Below are positions 53,879 through 63,568 of a stretch of DNA of 64,000 nucleotides, piece by piece. How positions within the stretch are numbered: position 1 is the first letter of the stretch; each line of letters opens with the position of its first letter. The stretch spans positions 1-64,000 of the forward strand of contig NBIV01000298.1 of assembly GCA_003194525.1 (NCBI GenBank), in the 5' to 3' direction. Source of the DNA: Gracilariopsis chorda (Eukaryota > Rhodophyta > Florideophyceae > Gracilariales > Gracilariaceae). The translations under genes and the position numbers were made by a program. The notes under the pieces are model-generated. The model worked only from the letters and a program-made list of their open reading frames with translations. It searched no databases and was not told the DNA's origin.

Positions 53879-56266
53879 ATGTGTGAGTTGGAGATTTCAG
53901 CTTCTAATACTCGCACAGAGCGCAGCAGTACATTATCGAGCTCTGGTGTATCGCATCGCACCAAAAAACGGAAGTGGTGGATGTCAGATCTCTTTGAGAT
54001 GCGTGAACATTCCACTGGTGCGACGAATGTATCTTCGACTTTATTTTTAACGTGCAAGGGTTGTTCGTGGTATACCAATGCCAAAATTCCCAACACAACC
54101 AAATTGGGTCAACATTTGCTGCGATGTGGAAAAATATATTCTGCTGCTCGACAAAGGTTACTCGCAGACAAACGCCTGAGAGAATACTACAATTCTACTC
54201 TCAAGGAAGGAGGCTCAGATCTCTTCGGGGTTCCCGTGACTCCTGCCATCTCCCGAAATCGAAAGAGGAAGGTTTCACAGAAGAGCGATGATTCCGTTCG
54301 CAAACGAGTGTGCGATAGTTCTCAGACAAAACCGAAAGCCGTCACCTACAAGCTCGACGTTCATGAGGAGAATAGTGAAGATTCCTACGACAACAGAACA
54401 AGGTTTAATGAGCTTCTCACTAAGTTTATGGTGAAACACATGCTTTCATTTTCATTGTTAAGTCGGCAACCAGGCAGTGACGACTTTTTTCAGCTCATCA
54501 CAATTGCGAGTCCGTTACTTGGACAACAACTTCCTACACCGAGAATAATGGGTAACAAGAATGTGAAGAGATATTATGAGGCAATGCGATCTGGCGTTCT
54601 AGAATCAATTGCTGGTTTACTTTCAGAAGGTTACGCTACATTGATTTTTGATGAATGGACGGATACGTGTGGCGCTTCGGTAGTTAACGTGTTGCTGTCG
54701 TTAACTGGAACTCAGAAAGTACGAAGAACCTTTTTCTTGCGGTCCATTTACACTGGTTCGAAGAGCTGTGACGCTGCTCTCTATGCTGGTCTTTGTGAAG
54801 AAGCAATCGCAGAGTACGGTGACATCCAGAGAGTTTGTGCGGTTGTCAGTGACAATACTAGTTCTTGTATCAAAGCCAAAGAACTGTTGTTTCAGAAGTA
54901 TACCCATCTTGTATCCGTAAAAGACCAGCCTCACATGGCAAATCTTCTGATGCAGGACATCGGTGACATATCTTGGGTTAAGGAGGTCCTGTCAATCGTT
55001 TCAACCGTTATAGCTGATTTGAGAAATCACCCGAAGCTGTACAGTCGTTTCAAGAATTTGAAGACTGCATTCAATTTACAATGCTCTGCTCAGTCTTCAT
55101 TGGGTACTGATTGCTATGGGAGAGTGCAACTACCTAAGACAGCTATTCTGCCGTGTCGAATGGTCGCCACAAGGTTTACATCATCGGAGAGTATGGCTGC
55201 ATCTTTTCTTAGGAGCAAAGAAGTAATACTGAGATTGGTGGACTGTCCTGACTTTAACGCGAGACTATACGGTAGTCGCAACCACGAGAAGCGAGACTTG
55301 TTTAAGCAGAATGTACGAAATGATTCTCTTTACCAAAAACTGTTGGACATCTACCACATCCTGCGTCTGATCAGGCAGTACTTGAGACTGTTTGACGACG
55401 AGTCTTCTTTGCTGTCGGAAGTGTACCCCGCCACTATGCAGTTATTTACGAAGATCAAATCGCTTCCACTAACATCGTTTTACACCGCAAAGAGACGAGC
55501 AGATGTCATTCGGGTATTCGAAGAACGCTTAAACGGTGCGAATCGCAAGGTAGCTCTACTTACTCCCCTACATCGGGTATCATATTTGTTGGATATATGG
55601 AGTATGATGGAAAACTTGAATGCATATAGGCCACATGTTATCAGGCACATTCTGTCATTTGTGCGCTCGGACTTGTTTCCTGTAAGTGAAAAGCTTTCCA
55701 GTGATGGTGGAGAGGATGCTGCCGTGCAGCGTTTGTGCGATGAGTTCCTGGAAGTGCGGCTGTCCTGGCGCTCACAGCTTTCTGATCCTGTTTTGCGACA
55801 CTCGCTTATGATGTACAGCCGATCCCCTGTGTACTATTGGACTGAGTACACCGAATCTCCACGCTTGCGCGAGTTTGCGCTTCGGATTTTATGTTCTAGC
55901 CCTTCTTCGTCAAGCGTCGAGCGAAGCTTTAGTTTGCAAAGTCGCATACGAACTTCTATGCGAAATCGGCTACATACTGATAAGGTCTCTCAACTCGTTT
56001 TCTGTGCTTGCAACGAAACCCTTTTCTTGTCCCGAAGTAGAACAGTTCAAAAGCTGAGCAGAGATTCGTACGCAGAACTACGTTTCGGAAAAGGATTGGA
56101 CGCAATTGAAGGAATGGAAAGTGGGCAGGTGTACGCCGGATTTCTGGATGATGAATACGTTTCTCGCGACGACGTAATCGAGGGTGATGACGACCTGGAG
56201 TTGGATGAGCTTGACAATGAGACTTTTGATCTCTTGGACGCGGATGAGGCACTGGAGATGATTTGA
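53879..56266 (+). CDS. hAT-superfamily transposase (intact ORF), 795 aa
   Basis: hAT transposases cut and paste DNA transposons; some are domesticated as host proteins. A BED-type zinc finger is at residues about 59-85 (CKGCSW...HLLRCG). A DUF659-like RNase H fold starts at LIFDEWTDTCGASVVNVLLS (first catalytic Asp in FDEWTD), followed by AVVSDNTSSCIKAKELL (second Asp). The C-terminal dimerisation domain contains SSPSSSSVERSFSLQSRIRT (ERSFS is typical) and NRLHTDKVSQLVF. A strongly acidic tail ends the protein. There is no stop or frameshift. I could not identify terminal inverted repeats or an 8-bp target duplication, so it may be a recent element with unseen ends or a domesticated gene. Confidence 0.88.
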   Translation: MCELEISASNTRTERSSTLSSSGVSHRTKKRKWWMSDLFEMREHSTGATNVSSTLFLTCKGCSWYTNAKIPNTTKLGQHLLRCGKIYSAARQRLLADKRLREYYNSTLKEGGSDLFGVPVTPAISRNRKRKVSQKSDDSVRKRVCDSSQTKPKAVTYKLDVHEENSEDSYDNRTRFNELLTKFMVKHMLSFSLLSRQPGSDDFFQLITIASPLLGQQLPTPRIMGNKNVKRYYEAMRSGVLESIAGLLSEGYATLIFDEWTDTCGASVVNVLLSLTGTQKVRRTFFLRSIYTGSKSCDAALYAGLCEEAIAEYGDIQRVCAVVSDNTSSCIKAKELLFQKYTHLVSVKDQPHMANLLMQDIGDISWVKEVLSIVSTVIADLRNHPKLYSRFKNLKTAFNLQCSAQSSLGTDCYGRVQLPKTAILPCRMVATRFTSSESMAASFLRSKEVILRLVDCPDFNARLYGSRNHEKRDLFKQNVRNDSLYQKLLDIYHILRLIRQYLRLFDDESSLLSEVYPATMQLFTKIKSLPLTSFYTAKRRADVIRVFEERLNGANRKVALLTPLHRVSYLLDIWSMMENLNAYRPHVIRHILSFVRSDLFPVSEKLSSDGGEDAAVQRLCDEFLEVRLSWRSQLSDPVLRHSLMMYSRSPVYYWTEYTESPRLREFALRILCSSPSSSSVERSFSLQSRIRTSMRNRLHTDKVSQLVFCACNETLFLSRSRTVQKLSRDSYAELRFGKGLDAIEGMESGQVYAGFLDDEYVSRDDVIEGDDDLELDELDNETFDLLDADEALEMI

Positions 56267-57044
56267 GTGGGAGCTGAATATGAATACGGTTTTCTTTACG
56301 ATTGATTTGAGAAATTGGTTTTGAGGTGCTTTCAGAGACCTGAAAGTCGACATGCTTAAGAATAAAGATATGTAGAAGCTGCTGAAAAGTGCAAGATGTG
56401 TTTATAAATTATTTTGTATCAGTGAAAACGTGGGGCGTAGCCAGTTATGTACTACTTCAAGCGCTATATATCTTCACTTCGAACCTTCAACCCGTTCTTT
56501 CCTTGAGTAAATGACATAGGACTTGTAGTCAGCGATAGTACTGAACGCAAAGGAGGAGCGAAGGAAGCGTATACATGGATCACGGCAGGCGAGGCGCAAG
56601 TCGACGCAATTGCAGAGGGAAAGGGCGGAATCCAATTGCTGATGTAGTTTCTCCGCTTTTAGATGTTGTCTGCTTGCACAAATAGTTCTGCGAACACAAG
56701 GTCTCCAAAAGCGGCTTGAGTGTGGTCGGTAATCCCAACTGTGGCGGCATCGCCATCGAGTTTAGCCCATTCGTGAGAAGAGTGGTAAACAATACCGAGC
56801 TGTCTTTTTACGCTTCACAAAGGAGCAAATTTGATATCCTTGTCAAAAACTCAGTAAGTGACAAAGAGAGCGGAAAGTGATAGTAAGTTGGTCTAGATTA
56901 TGAGCAAGTGACGGTCGGGTGACGAAAACGACAATTCAGAACAAGCAAGCACTACGAAAGGTCCGTAATATAGTTCAATGTTTTAGGACTTGACGGAATT
57001 TTGAACAGACTGCAAGACCTGGCGAAACTTGCCCATCAAAAGTG
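56267..57044. other. Intergenic between transposase genes
   Basis: It should hold the right end of the hAT element and the left end of the mariner element, but neither terminal repeat is recognisable. No host gene is seen. Confidence 0.4.
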
Positions 57045-58070
57045 TCACGTGCCGGGAAAGGCGGAAAGTTTCCTCTCCGGGTTTTCCTGGCTGTACAGCT
57101 GTTGAAGGTAATCTTTAGCTACATCGTCCCATACAGCAGTAAAAGCGTCCTTAAGATCAGTTACATTACTGTACTGCTTTCCACGTTCATAAACACGCCT
57201 AGCCATAAGTCCCCACACATTTTCAATAATTTTCAAATCCGGGGACTTTGCAGGCCATGGTAGAACGCGTATATTCTTTGTACGTAGCCAGTTCCTTGTG
57301 TAGATAGAGGTATGTATGGACGCATTATCCTGTTGAAGGTACCAAGTCCGTTCTTCACCGAAGACACCATCTACCCATGGTAGTAGATTAGACTCTAGTC
57401 CCTCACAGTAATTTGTAAAATTCTGATTTCCAGTTATAAAAACCAAAGGACAGACTCCATAGAAAGATATTGCTCCCCATATCATAACCGAATCTCATCC
57501 ATTCTGACGCTTAGAAAATCGTTGAGGTTCCTTCCGAAGATCATGCCAATAGTATGCGAATCCATTCGGTCCATCTAGATTAAACTTCTTCTCATCGCTG
57601 AAAATTACCTTGCCCCAGAAATATTCCCCACGAGATATATTACGACGTGCGTATTCTATGCGTGCAGTTTTATGCTTCTGAGTCATTAATGGACCGGTTT
57701 TAATTTTACGATATTGAAGATGTTCACATTGAGATAGTAATTGCTGAACTTTTCGCACCCCGATGGGTAAATTAAGCGACGATTTTAGTTGAGAAGCAGA
57801 TTGAATGCCTTTGGATGCTTCTCTTAGTAGTGCTCTTTTCTGTTGCATTGACATCTTGGCCTTTTTCCTGACGTTTCCATGTGGTTTAGATGTTGTTTTG
57901 CGTCTCAGTACTGATGGTACTGCTCCTGAAGAGCGGTTGATAGTGTCAGCAATTTGTCGAAGAGACATTTCTTCATGTCTCAGGGCATGAATCTGGCCGA
58001 GTTCGAACTCAGAAAGATGAGGGCCTCTAGCCATGTTTGGTTTGGCAAAAGACTGGGCAGAAGTCGTCAA
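57045..58070 (-). pseudogene. Tc1/mariner transposase, DD34E, one in-frame stop
   Basis: Two frames in the same phase, 58070-57495 and 57494-57045, form one transposase of 341 codons interrupted by a single TGA at 57495-57497. The N-terminus has paired helix-turn-helix motifs (LSEFELGQIHALRHEEMSLR, then RKKAKMSMQQKRALLREASK). The catalytic triad is present: FSDEKKF (first Asp), QQDNASIHTS (second Asp) and SPDLKIIENVWG (Glu) with exactly 34 residues between the second and third. The TGA stands where family members have Gly in a GG.SVM.WG block, so a GGA to TGA change is likely. The C-terminal end (NPERKLSAFPGT) departs from the usual ending and may be frameshifted. Nearly intact, hence young. 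Confidence 0.88.
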
Positions 58071-59047
58071 GATGTGGCAAAGAACTGTTTATTTGATGGT
58101 GGTAAGTATCTAGAGAACGGCTAAGGTGGTTTGAATATGGTTCGGTTTTTGCGGAAGTGTATTTATTTTTGTTTCATGTATTTATCACTGTTTCGTAGGG
58201 TGTAGAGAAGTTTTTTATATTGCTAAAGTGACATTCTGCCTGGTGCAAAGTTGTGAGTTACAGGGTTGGTTTAGGAGTAAATACCTCTACATTTACTAAA
58301 GCTACATGGCCACAAACGGAGAGAAAGACGCAAAGTCTTTAAGAGTGTGGCGTGTATTTAATGTTGTTTCGGGGACTGTATAAGTCACTGATCGCCTTTG
58401 CTGTGTCCACATAACGTGTCCACGTAACGTGTCCACGTAATGTGCATTGGTCCGTGCTGCTTTTGATAATCAAGTTGTATCAAAAACCTCGTACAGTTCG
58501 CCTGCGACTCGGGACCAGTTTTGGCCCCTCTCGTGCCCCGTAATCAGCACTCGTTCTACGATATAACTCATACTCACCTGACATAAGTCTAACTTACGTT
58601 CCTGACAGATATTGGTCAGAGAACTCGTGCGCGAGTAGGATAGTAGCCTGATGATTGGCACGTGCTGGGCAAAACAGCTGGAAAAGAAACTCGGCATGCT
58701 TTTTCTCCAGAGGAAAGATCTTCCGTAACCGGAGCCCGGATCGACCAATCCGCTACACAAATTGCACTGTATGACCTCTTGTATGAACTCAGTTAGTAGA
58801 CTGCTACCACATCCGCGCACTTGCGACTTGGCATTAACCCAACTATTCGAACTTTGATAACGACGCCTGGTGCAATAATGGAGAATGATTTGGTCAAATG
58901 AACCGTGCTTACTGTGAGAACACGCAATTGTACGGTTGCACTATCGGCTGTTGTAATCCAGTGTCAGTTGCATTTGTAATCTTGTCCAACTCTCTTCATT
59001 ACAAATGCAGACCTCTCCTAATTACGTACATTTTAATTAGAATTGTA
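58071..59047. other. Mariner right flank and region before copia LTR
   Basis: The subterminal sequence 58155-58197 recurs inverted at 50401-50443. TTTCGGGGACTGTA before TA near 58367-58382 looks like a mariner terminus (CAGTCCC in the other orientation) and may be the right end. No gene is seen to 59047; the rest of the 5' LTR of the copia element probably lies in its last few hundred bases. Confidence 0.45.
58403..58441 (+). repeat. Three 13-bp tandem repeats
   Basis: GTGTCCACATAAC, GTGTCCACGTAAC and GTGTCCACGTAAT stand head to tail just outside the inferred mariner end. No gene is adjacent. Confidence 0.7.
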
Positions 59048-59119
59048 AGACTATAAAGAGCGGGCGGCGGCGCTGACCTGAGCACCACCGGCCGGAGGGA
59101 GACCCCTTCACCCTTCACA

Positions 59120-59888
59120 TGGTAGCACTCGCCCAACCCTCTCCGCAGCCTCTTCCCTCAACAACCGCTGATCAACCTTCAACCGGCGCTCCGCAACGCT
59201 CTGTACCGAACCATTCCTTTGACCCACGGATGCATCAACATACAACCTTTCTCTTCTCGCTGATAAACGGCTTCGTTCATCGTGCATCTTTGTGTTATTT
59301 CTTTTTCTTCTTCTTCTCATCTCTTTGCGTCGAACGGATAAAGGCGTGGTAGCTTGCAAGCTGAGTACCGGGACGGGAATCGATTGGGCACTTGAAGTAA
59401 TCTGCTAGATTTGACATCCTTCTAGATAACCGGCTCTGCTGGGGGCGGCTCTGTCTGCTAGTGGTGACACGGTGTGTCGTCGTTCGGCCCAAGCTACCGC
59501 ATACGCCAGTGGAGTTTTGTACTATCTCCTTCAACCTCTCGCTCCGCAGAACGCCGCGCAGCATTCCTGCAAGAGGCCAGAAGGGGTCAACTGGTGAAAA
59601 CTTATCTTCAGCTAGTAACCTCCCTTGGAAGCTTCGTAAGGATTCAAAGCATTTTGCTTCTTTTCGCGGGATGCTTAGCAGACAGATCAAAGCGACTCAC
59701 CGGGAGAGTGTGACCAGGTTCCAGGGGTTGAATCCTTAGGGTAGCGGAGGTAGTATCTCTTGTCAGTGCGCCCGCTCGAAGGAAGACTAATAAAAGGTAC
59801 CTCGCTAGCCAGAGGTCAAGTAGAATAAGAAAAGGTACCTAGATAACCAGAGGTCAACTCACTCTTTCTCTACTCACAAGACATCAAC
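59120..59888. other. Copia 5' leader
   Basis: About 770 bp from the primer-binding site to the gag ATG. It contains a 38-bp-period imperfect tandem pair (59792-59819 and 59830-59857, AAAAGGTACCT...CCAGAGGTCAA). No independent gene is seen. Confidence 0.5.
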
Positions 59889-61363
59889 ATGAGTGAGAAG
59901 AAGGCAAGTGCACTATTCCCCACCTTAAAGGATCCTCGGATTATTACACATGGAGGATCTACATAAGGGACCTGATGAATGTTGACCAATTTCTCTTCGT
60001 CTTAACCGAACCCAGACCATTGGAAGGCGAAAGCTCAGCCCAAGTCCGCCGCCGATGGGATGATGCGGATCGAAAAGCTCGTTCGATAATTGTTCAAAAC
60101 CTTGGAACACAACCAATAGTTGCCGTTTCTGAATTACTGGAACGTGAACAATGTTCTGCGTTGGACGTCTGGAGGAAACTGGAGGGCACGTACAAGAAGG
60201 ATAACATCCAAACCAAGATGAACCTTCGACAGCGCCTGAACAATCTCGTTTTCAAGGACGATAGAAATATCCTTGAACATCTCCAGGAAATGGAAACAAT
60301 CTTTCTAGAACTGGCAAGCCTAGGAGATGCTCTCAACGATGAGGAGAGAACTGCTTGCTTACTCAGAACTCTACCAGACTCTCTTATGGCTATCACGCTA
60401 CTCGCAGACGCCAACGATATGGAACATGACCAAATTGCTTCTTTGATAAGATCAGAAATGGACAGACGCAAACACAGGGACTCGAGAAACCAAACAAGCT
60501 CCGCACCTCCACCACCAAATACACAGCACCCCTACATGGCTGCGAGAAAGACATCCTTACTTTCCTCTGTGAAGAAAAGGAAGTCTAAAGCCGTAATATG
60601 TTGGCATTGTGGAAAAATAGGTCACATTCGTTCCGAATGCCGGTTGAGAAAAGAAAACAACCCCAACCAAAACCATCGTAGGCGTACCCAAGCCAACAAA
60701 CACAAACACCAACCATCTAGTACTAGAAACAGTACCTGGGACTCCAAGGGAGGAACAAACAAACCCTCAAGTCACTACAACCGCAACCCCCAGCCCCGAG
60801 GTTTCGTAGCTATTGCCGAAGCTAAATATTGTTCAGTGAACAATGGAACTACAACCTGGCTGGATTGTGGAGCGACTCATGTGTTTGTAAACGACAGAAA
60901 TCTCTTCTGGGATTATGAGCCTGTGGAAAATGAGTCCGTCCGATCATGCGACAGACAATCGGAAATAGTTGGAGCAGGGACAATTATGCTGCCAGTAGGA
61001 GACGGAATAAGGTTACCTGCGAAGCACACACCTTCGTTTCACTCAAACCTTACTTCATTATACGTTTTATCACAGCATGCAAACGTTTCCTTTTCCAACG
61101 AAGACTCCTTTCATGGATTTTTCCTAAGTGACGTCAAAACCAGGAAAGAAATTCACTGCTGCAAAGCTTAAAGCGGTTTGTACCAACTACCAAAGCCGAT
61201 CGCTCCACCGACAGCCCAAGCCGCACAAGTCATGCCCAGAAACACAGCAATTGACTGGCATGAAAAACTCGGACACCCCGGCAAGGACAGGTTGCTTCGC
61301 ACAATCCCGCAATCTTCAGGAATCCCTAACCTGCCGCAGATGGAAATCGAAAACAGACTATAA
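59889..61363 (+). pseudogene. Copia Gag-protease with frameshifts, truncated before integrase
   Basis: Gag starts at ATG 59889 (MSEKKASALFPTLK). Near 59938 the frame shifts by one base and continues in the frame open to 61171. That frame has a copia Gag (VWRKLEGTYKKDNIQTKMNL, LPDSLMAITLL), a CCHC knuckle (CWHCGKIGHIRSEC at 60597-60640) and a protease site reading WLDCGATHVF, with Cys replacing the Ser of the usual DSGA. A second shift near 61165 leads to the pre-integrase block (DWHEKLGHPGKDRLL), which ends at 61363 inside the right repeat. The element cannot move by itself. Confidence 0.82.
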
Positions 61364-61426
61364 AGAGCGGCTGGCGGCACTGGCCTGAGCACCACCGGCC
61401 GGAGGGAGACCCCTTCACCCTTCACA

Positions 61427-61832
61427 CTTACGGGTTCTCAGGTTGAAAGCGTCAAGGAAACCTACAAACCATGAGATGTCACGGTGTGACGATGTAGACG
61501 TTATGGAAGCTTATAGCGCTACCAGTAAAGTAGACTTAGGTGGAGAGTCAAACATTGATAACAAGCAGAATTTGAATAAAAGCTTTCAAAACAACTTTCT
61601 AATTATGGGACAAAGCACCACAGCAATGCAATCACTGGACTTTGTTATAAATGAGAGCATTCGAATGCAAAAAAATGCAATTACAATCTTCAGGAGTAGT
61701 GAGAACTTTTCTCAATGACACATGCCAATAAACAGTACAGTTCTCTTCCGAAGTTAATTGCAGGGTTTCAAATTATATAGCTTATAAGAACCGTTTTTTC
61801 GCTCTCTACATGCTGATAACGGTTCTCACATT
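61427..61832. other. Between copia remnant and satellite
   Basis: A 91-codon plus frame (61443-61718) is Asn/Ser-rich and unrecognised. An inverted repeat (AGAACCGTT / AACGGTTCT, about 61787-61838) borders the satellite start. Confidence 0.4.
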
Positions 61833-63385
61833 CGTGTCACCGTCTTGCTCTGTATCAAAGCATAAAAGATGGTGTGACCAGCTTTAGTGCTCTCGCCAAA
61901 GCTGACAGACCCCATAAAACTCGGCTCGCCAGGTCATATGAAGTTGTTTCGCCAACTGTGGTAGGTGGGACGATTGCTGGCTTGTCCAGCATTCGTGCCA
62001 CCATTTCGCTCTGTGTAAGAGCACAAAAACTGCCTTAACCAGCTTTTTTGCTCTAGGCCAAGCGGGCGAACCCCTCATATAACTCAGCTCGTCCAGTCAC
62101 ATGAGGTTTGTTGGCCCAATGTAGCAGGTGGCACGAATGCTGGCTTCTGCCGCATTCGGGTCACCTATTCGCTCTGTATCAGAGCACAAAAACTATCTCG
62201 ACCAGCTTCTGTGCTCTGGCCAAAGCCGGCGAACCCCTCATATCTCCTGGCTCTCCCAATGATATGAGGGGTGTTCGCCATGTGTAGCGTGTACCACGAA
62301 TGCTGGCTTGTCCAACATTCGTGCCACTTGGTCGCTCTGCATAAGAGTACAAAAGCTGGCTCGAGAAGTTCGTCGAAGAGTAAAGAAGATCATGGTCGTG
62401 GCACCTTTGCTATCATGGCCTCAGGAAAACTTGCACGGAATTATCACACAAAGAATGGCAGAAGTAGTGTTATCTCATACGTCCATGCTAAATCCGTTGG
62501 GATCCTACTTGCTGAAGATAAGAATGGTCTGTCACTCTCGCCCTGGAGTCTTAAACGATGTGAACCACTATTTGCTAACATTCCCGATGAGAACAATATT
62601 AAGAAGAATCAGCCTACCACCCTTAAGTGAGCGTGAGGGTCTCGCTGTTAGTGTAATTATCTCCAAATGGCCAGAAAGAGTGTTGGCCTTTTTAATGAGA
62701 GAACTGTTCTTTCAGAAACGCTCCGCATGTAGTTGCAATTAAGCTACTGTGCCTAAAAAAGCTGGCTCAACCAGCTTTTGTGCTCTACGCAAAGCCGTCG
62801 AACCCCTCATATCTCTCGGCTCGCCCGATGATATGAGGGGTGTTCGCCATGTGTGGCATATGGCACAAATGCTGACTTGTCCAACATTCGTGCCACTTGG
62901 TCGCTCTGCATAAGAGTACAGAATCTGGCTCGACCAGCTTTTGTGCTCTACGCAAAGCCGTCAAACCCTTCATATCTCTCGGCTAGCCCGATGTTATGAG
63001 GGTTGTTCACCATGTGTGGCATATGGCCCGAATGCTGGCTTGTACAACATTCGTGCCACTTGGTCGCTCTGCATAAGAGTACAGAAGCTGGATCGAACAG
63101 CTTTTGTGCTCTACGCAAAGCCGTCGAACCCCTCATATCTCTCGGCTCGCCCGATGATATGAGGGTTGTTCACCATGTGTGGCATATGGCACGAATGCTG
63201 GCTTGTCCAACATTTGTGCCACTTGGTCGCTCTGCATAAGAGTACAGAAGCTGGATCGAACAGCTTTTGTGCTCTACGCAAATCCGTCGAACCCCTCATA
63301 TCTCTCGGCTCGCCCGATGATATAAGGGGTGTTCGCCAAGTGTGGCAAGTGGCACGAATTGTTGCAGCTCCCGCATTTATGCTAC
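61833..63385 (+). repeat. Palindrome-rich 163-bp satellite, seven units
   Basis: The anchor CCCCTCATAT recurs at about 61910, 62071, 62234, 62803, 62966, 63129 and 63292: steps of 161, 163, then 569 (163 plus a 406-bp interruption), then 163, 163, 163. Every unit contains several inverted repeats: CCCCTCATATC with GATATGAGGGG (11-bp stem), GCACGAATG with CATTCGTGC (9-bp stem) and AAAGCTGG with CCAGCTTT. The left units are more diverged than the right ones, so the array is growing or being homogenised on the right. No coding function is apparent; frames inside are shadows. Confidence 0.9.
62363..62756 (+). mobile_element. 5'-truncated LINE-like insertion inside the satellite
   Basis: 394 bp interrupt a satellite unit and are flanked by a 12-bp direct repeat AAAAGCTGGCTC (62351-62362 and 62757-62768), which is satellite sequence duplicated on insertion. 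The insert encodes the same C-terminal region as 32948-33319: LPPLSEREG then WPERVLAFLMRELFF. A 12-bp target duplication and 5' truncation are typical of target-primed reverse transcription. Confidence 0.8.
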
Positions 63386-63568
63386 GTACCTATGACAGAG
63401 TTTCGTTACTTGGATAATTTCTATGTTGGGCGGTTTGTGTATCTGTCGAAGGGATGGTGTTCGTAAATCTTATAGTAGTTTGGAGTACTTCCGGTTTTGG
63501 ACTTTTGGCAGGGAATGTCATTAAGACATTGGTTTATTCTGATATGCCTTGAATCGAAAGCTAAAAAT

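Larger units (their letters stand above)
59048..61426 (+). mobile_element. Internally deleted Ty1/copia element
   Basis: A 72-bp repeat at 59048-59119 (left) and 61355-61426 (right; 68 of 72 identical) bounds a copia gag-protease region. Both repeats end CCCTTCACA and contain TATAAAG; the left one is followed at once by TGGTAGCACTC, as expected for a primer-binding site. I read them as LTR ends. The right LTR lacks its 5' part and abuts the pre-integrase coding region, so one deletion removed integrase, reverse transcriptase, RNase H and part of the 3' LTR. The left end of the 5' LTR is not located. Confidence 0.65.

Noticed and set aside
56965-57000. Possible left mariner end (CAATGTTTTAGGACTTG)
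   Set aside because: It resembles the right end only loosely and in direct, not inverted, orientation.
61833-63385. Regular repeat array that could be mistaken for CRISPR
   Set aside because: The 163-bp units are tandem without unique spacers, the genome is eukaryotic, and no cas genes are present.
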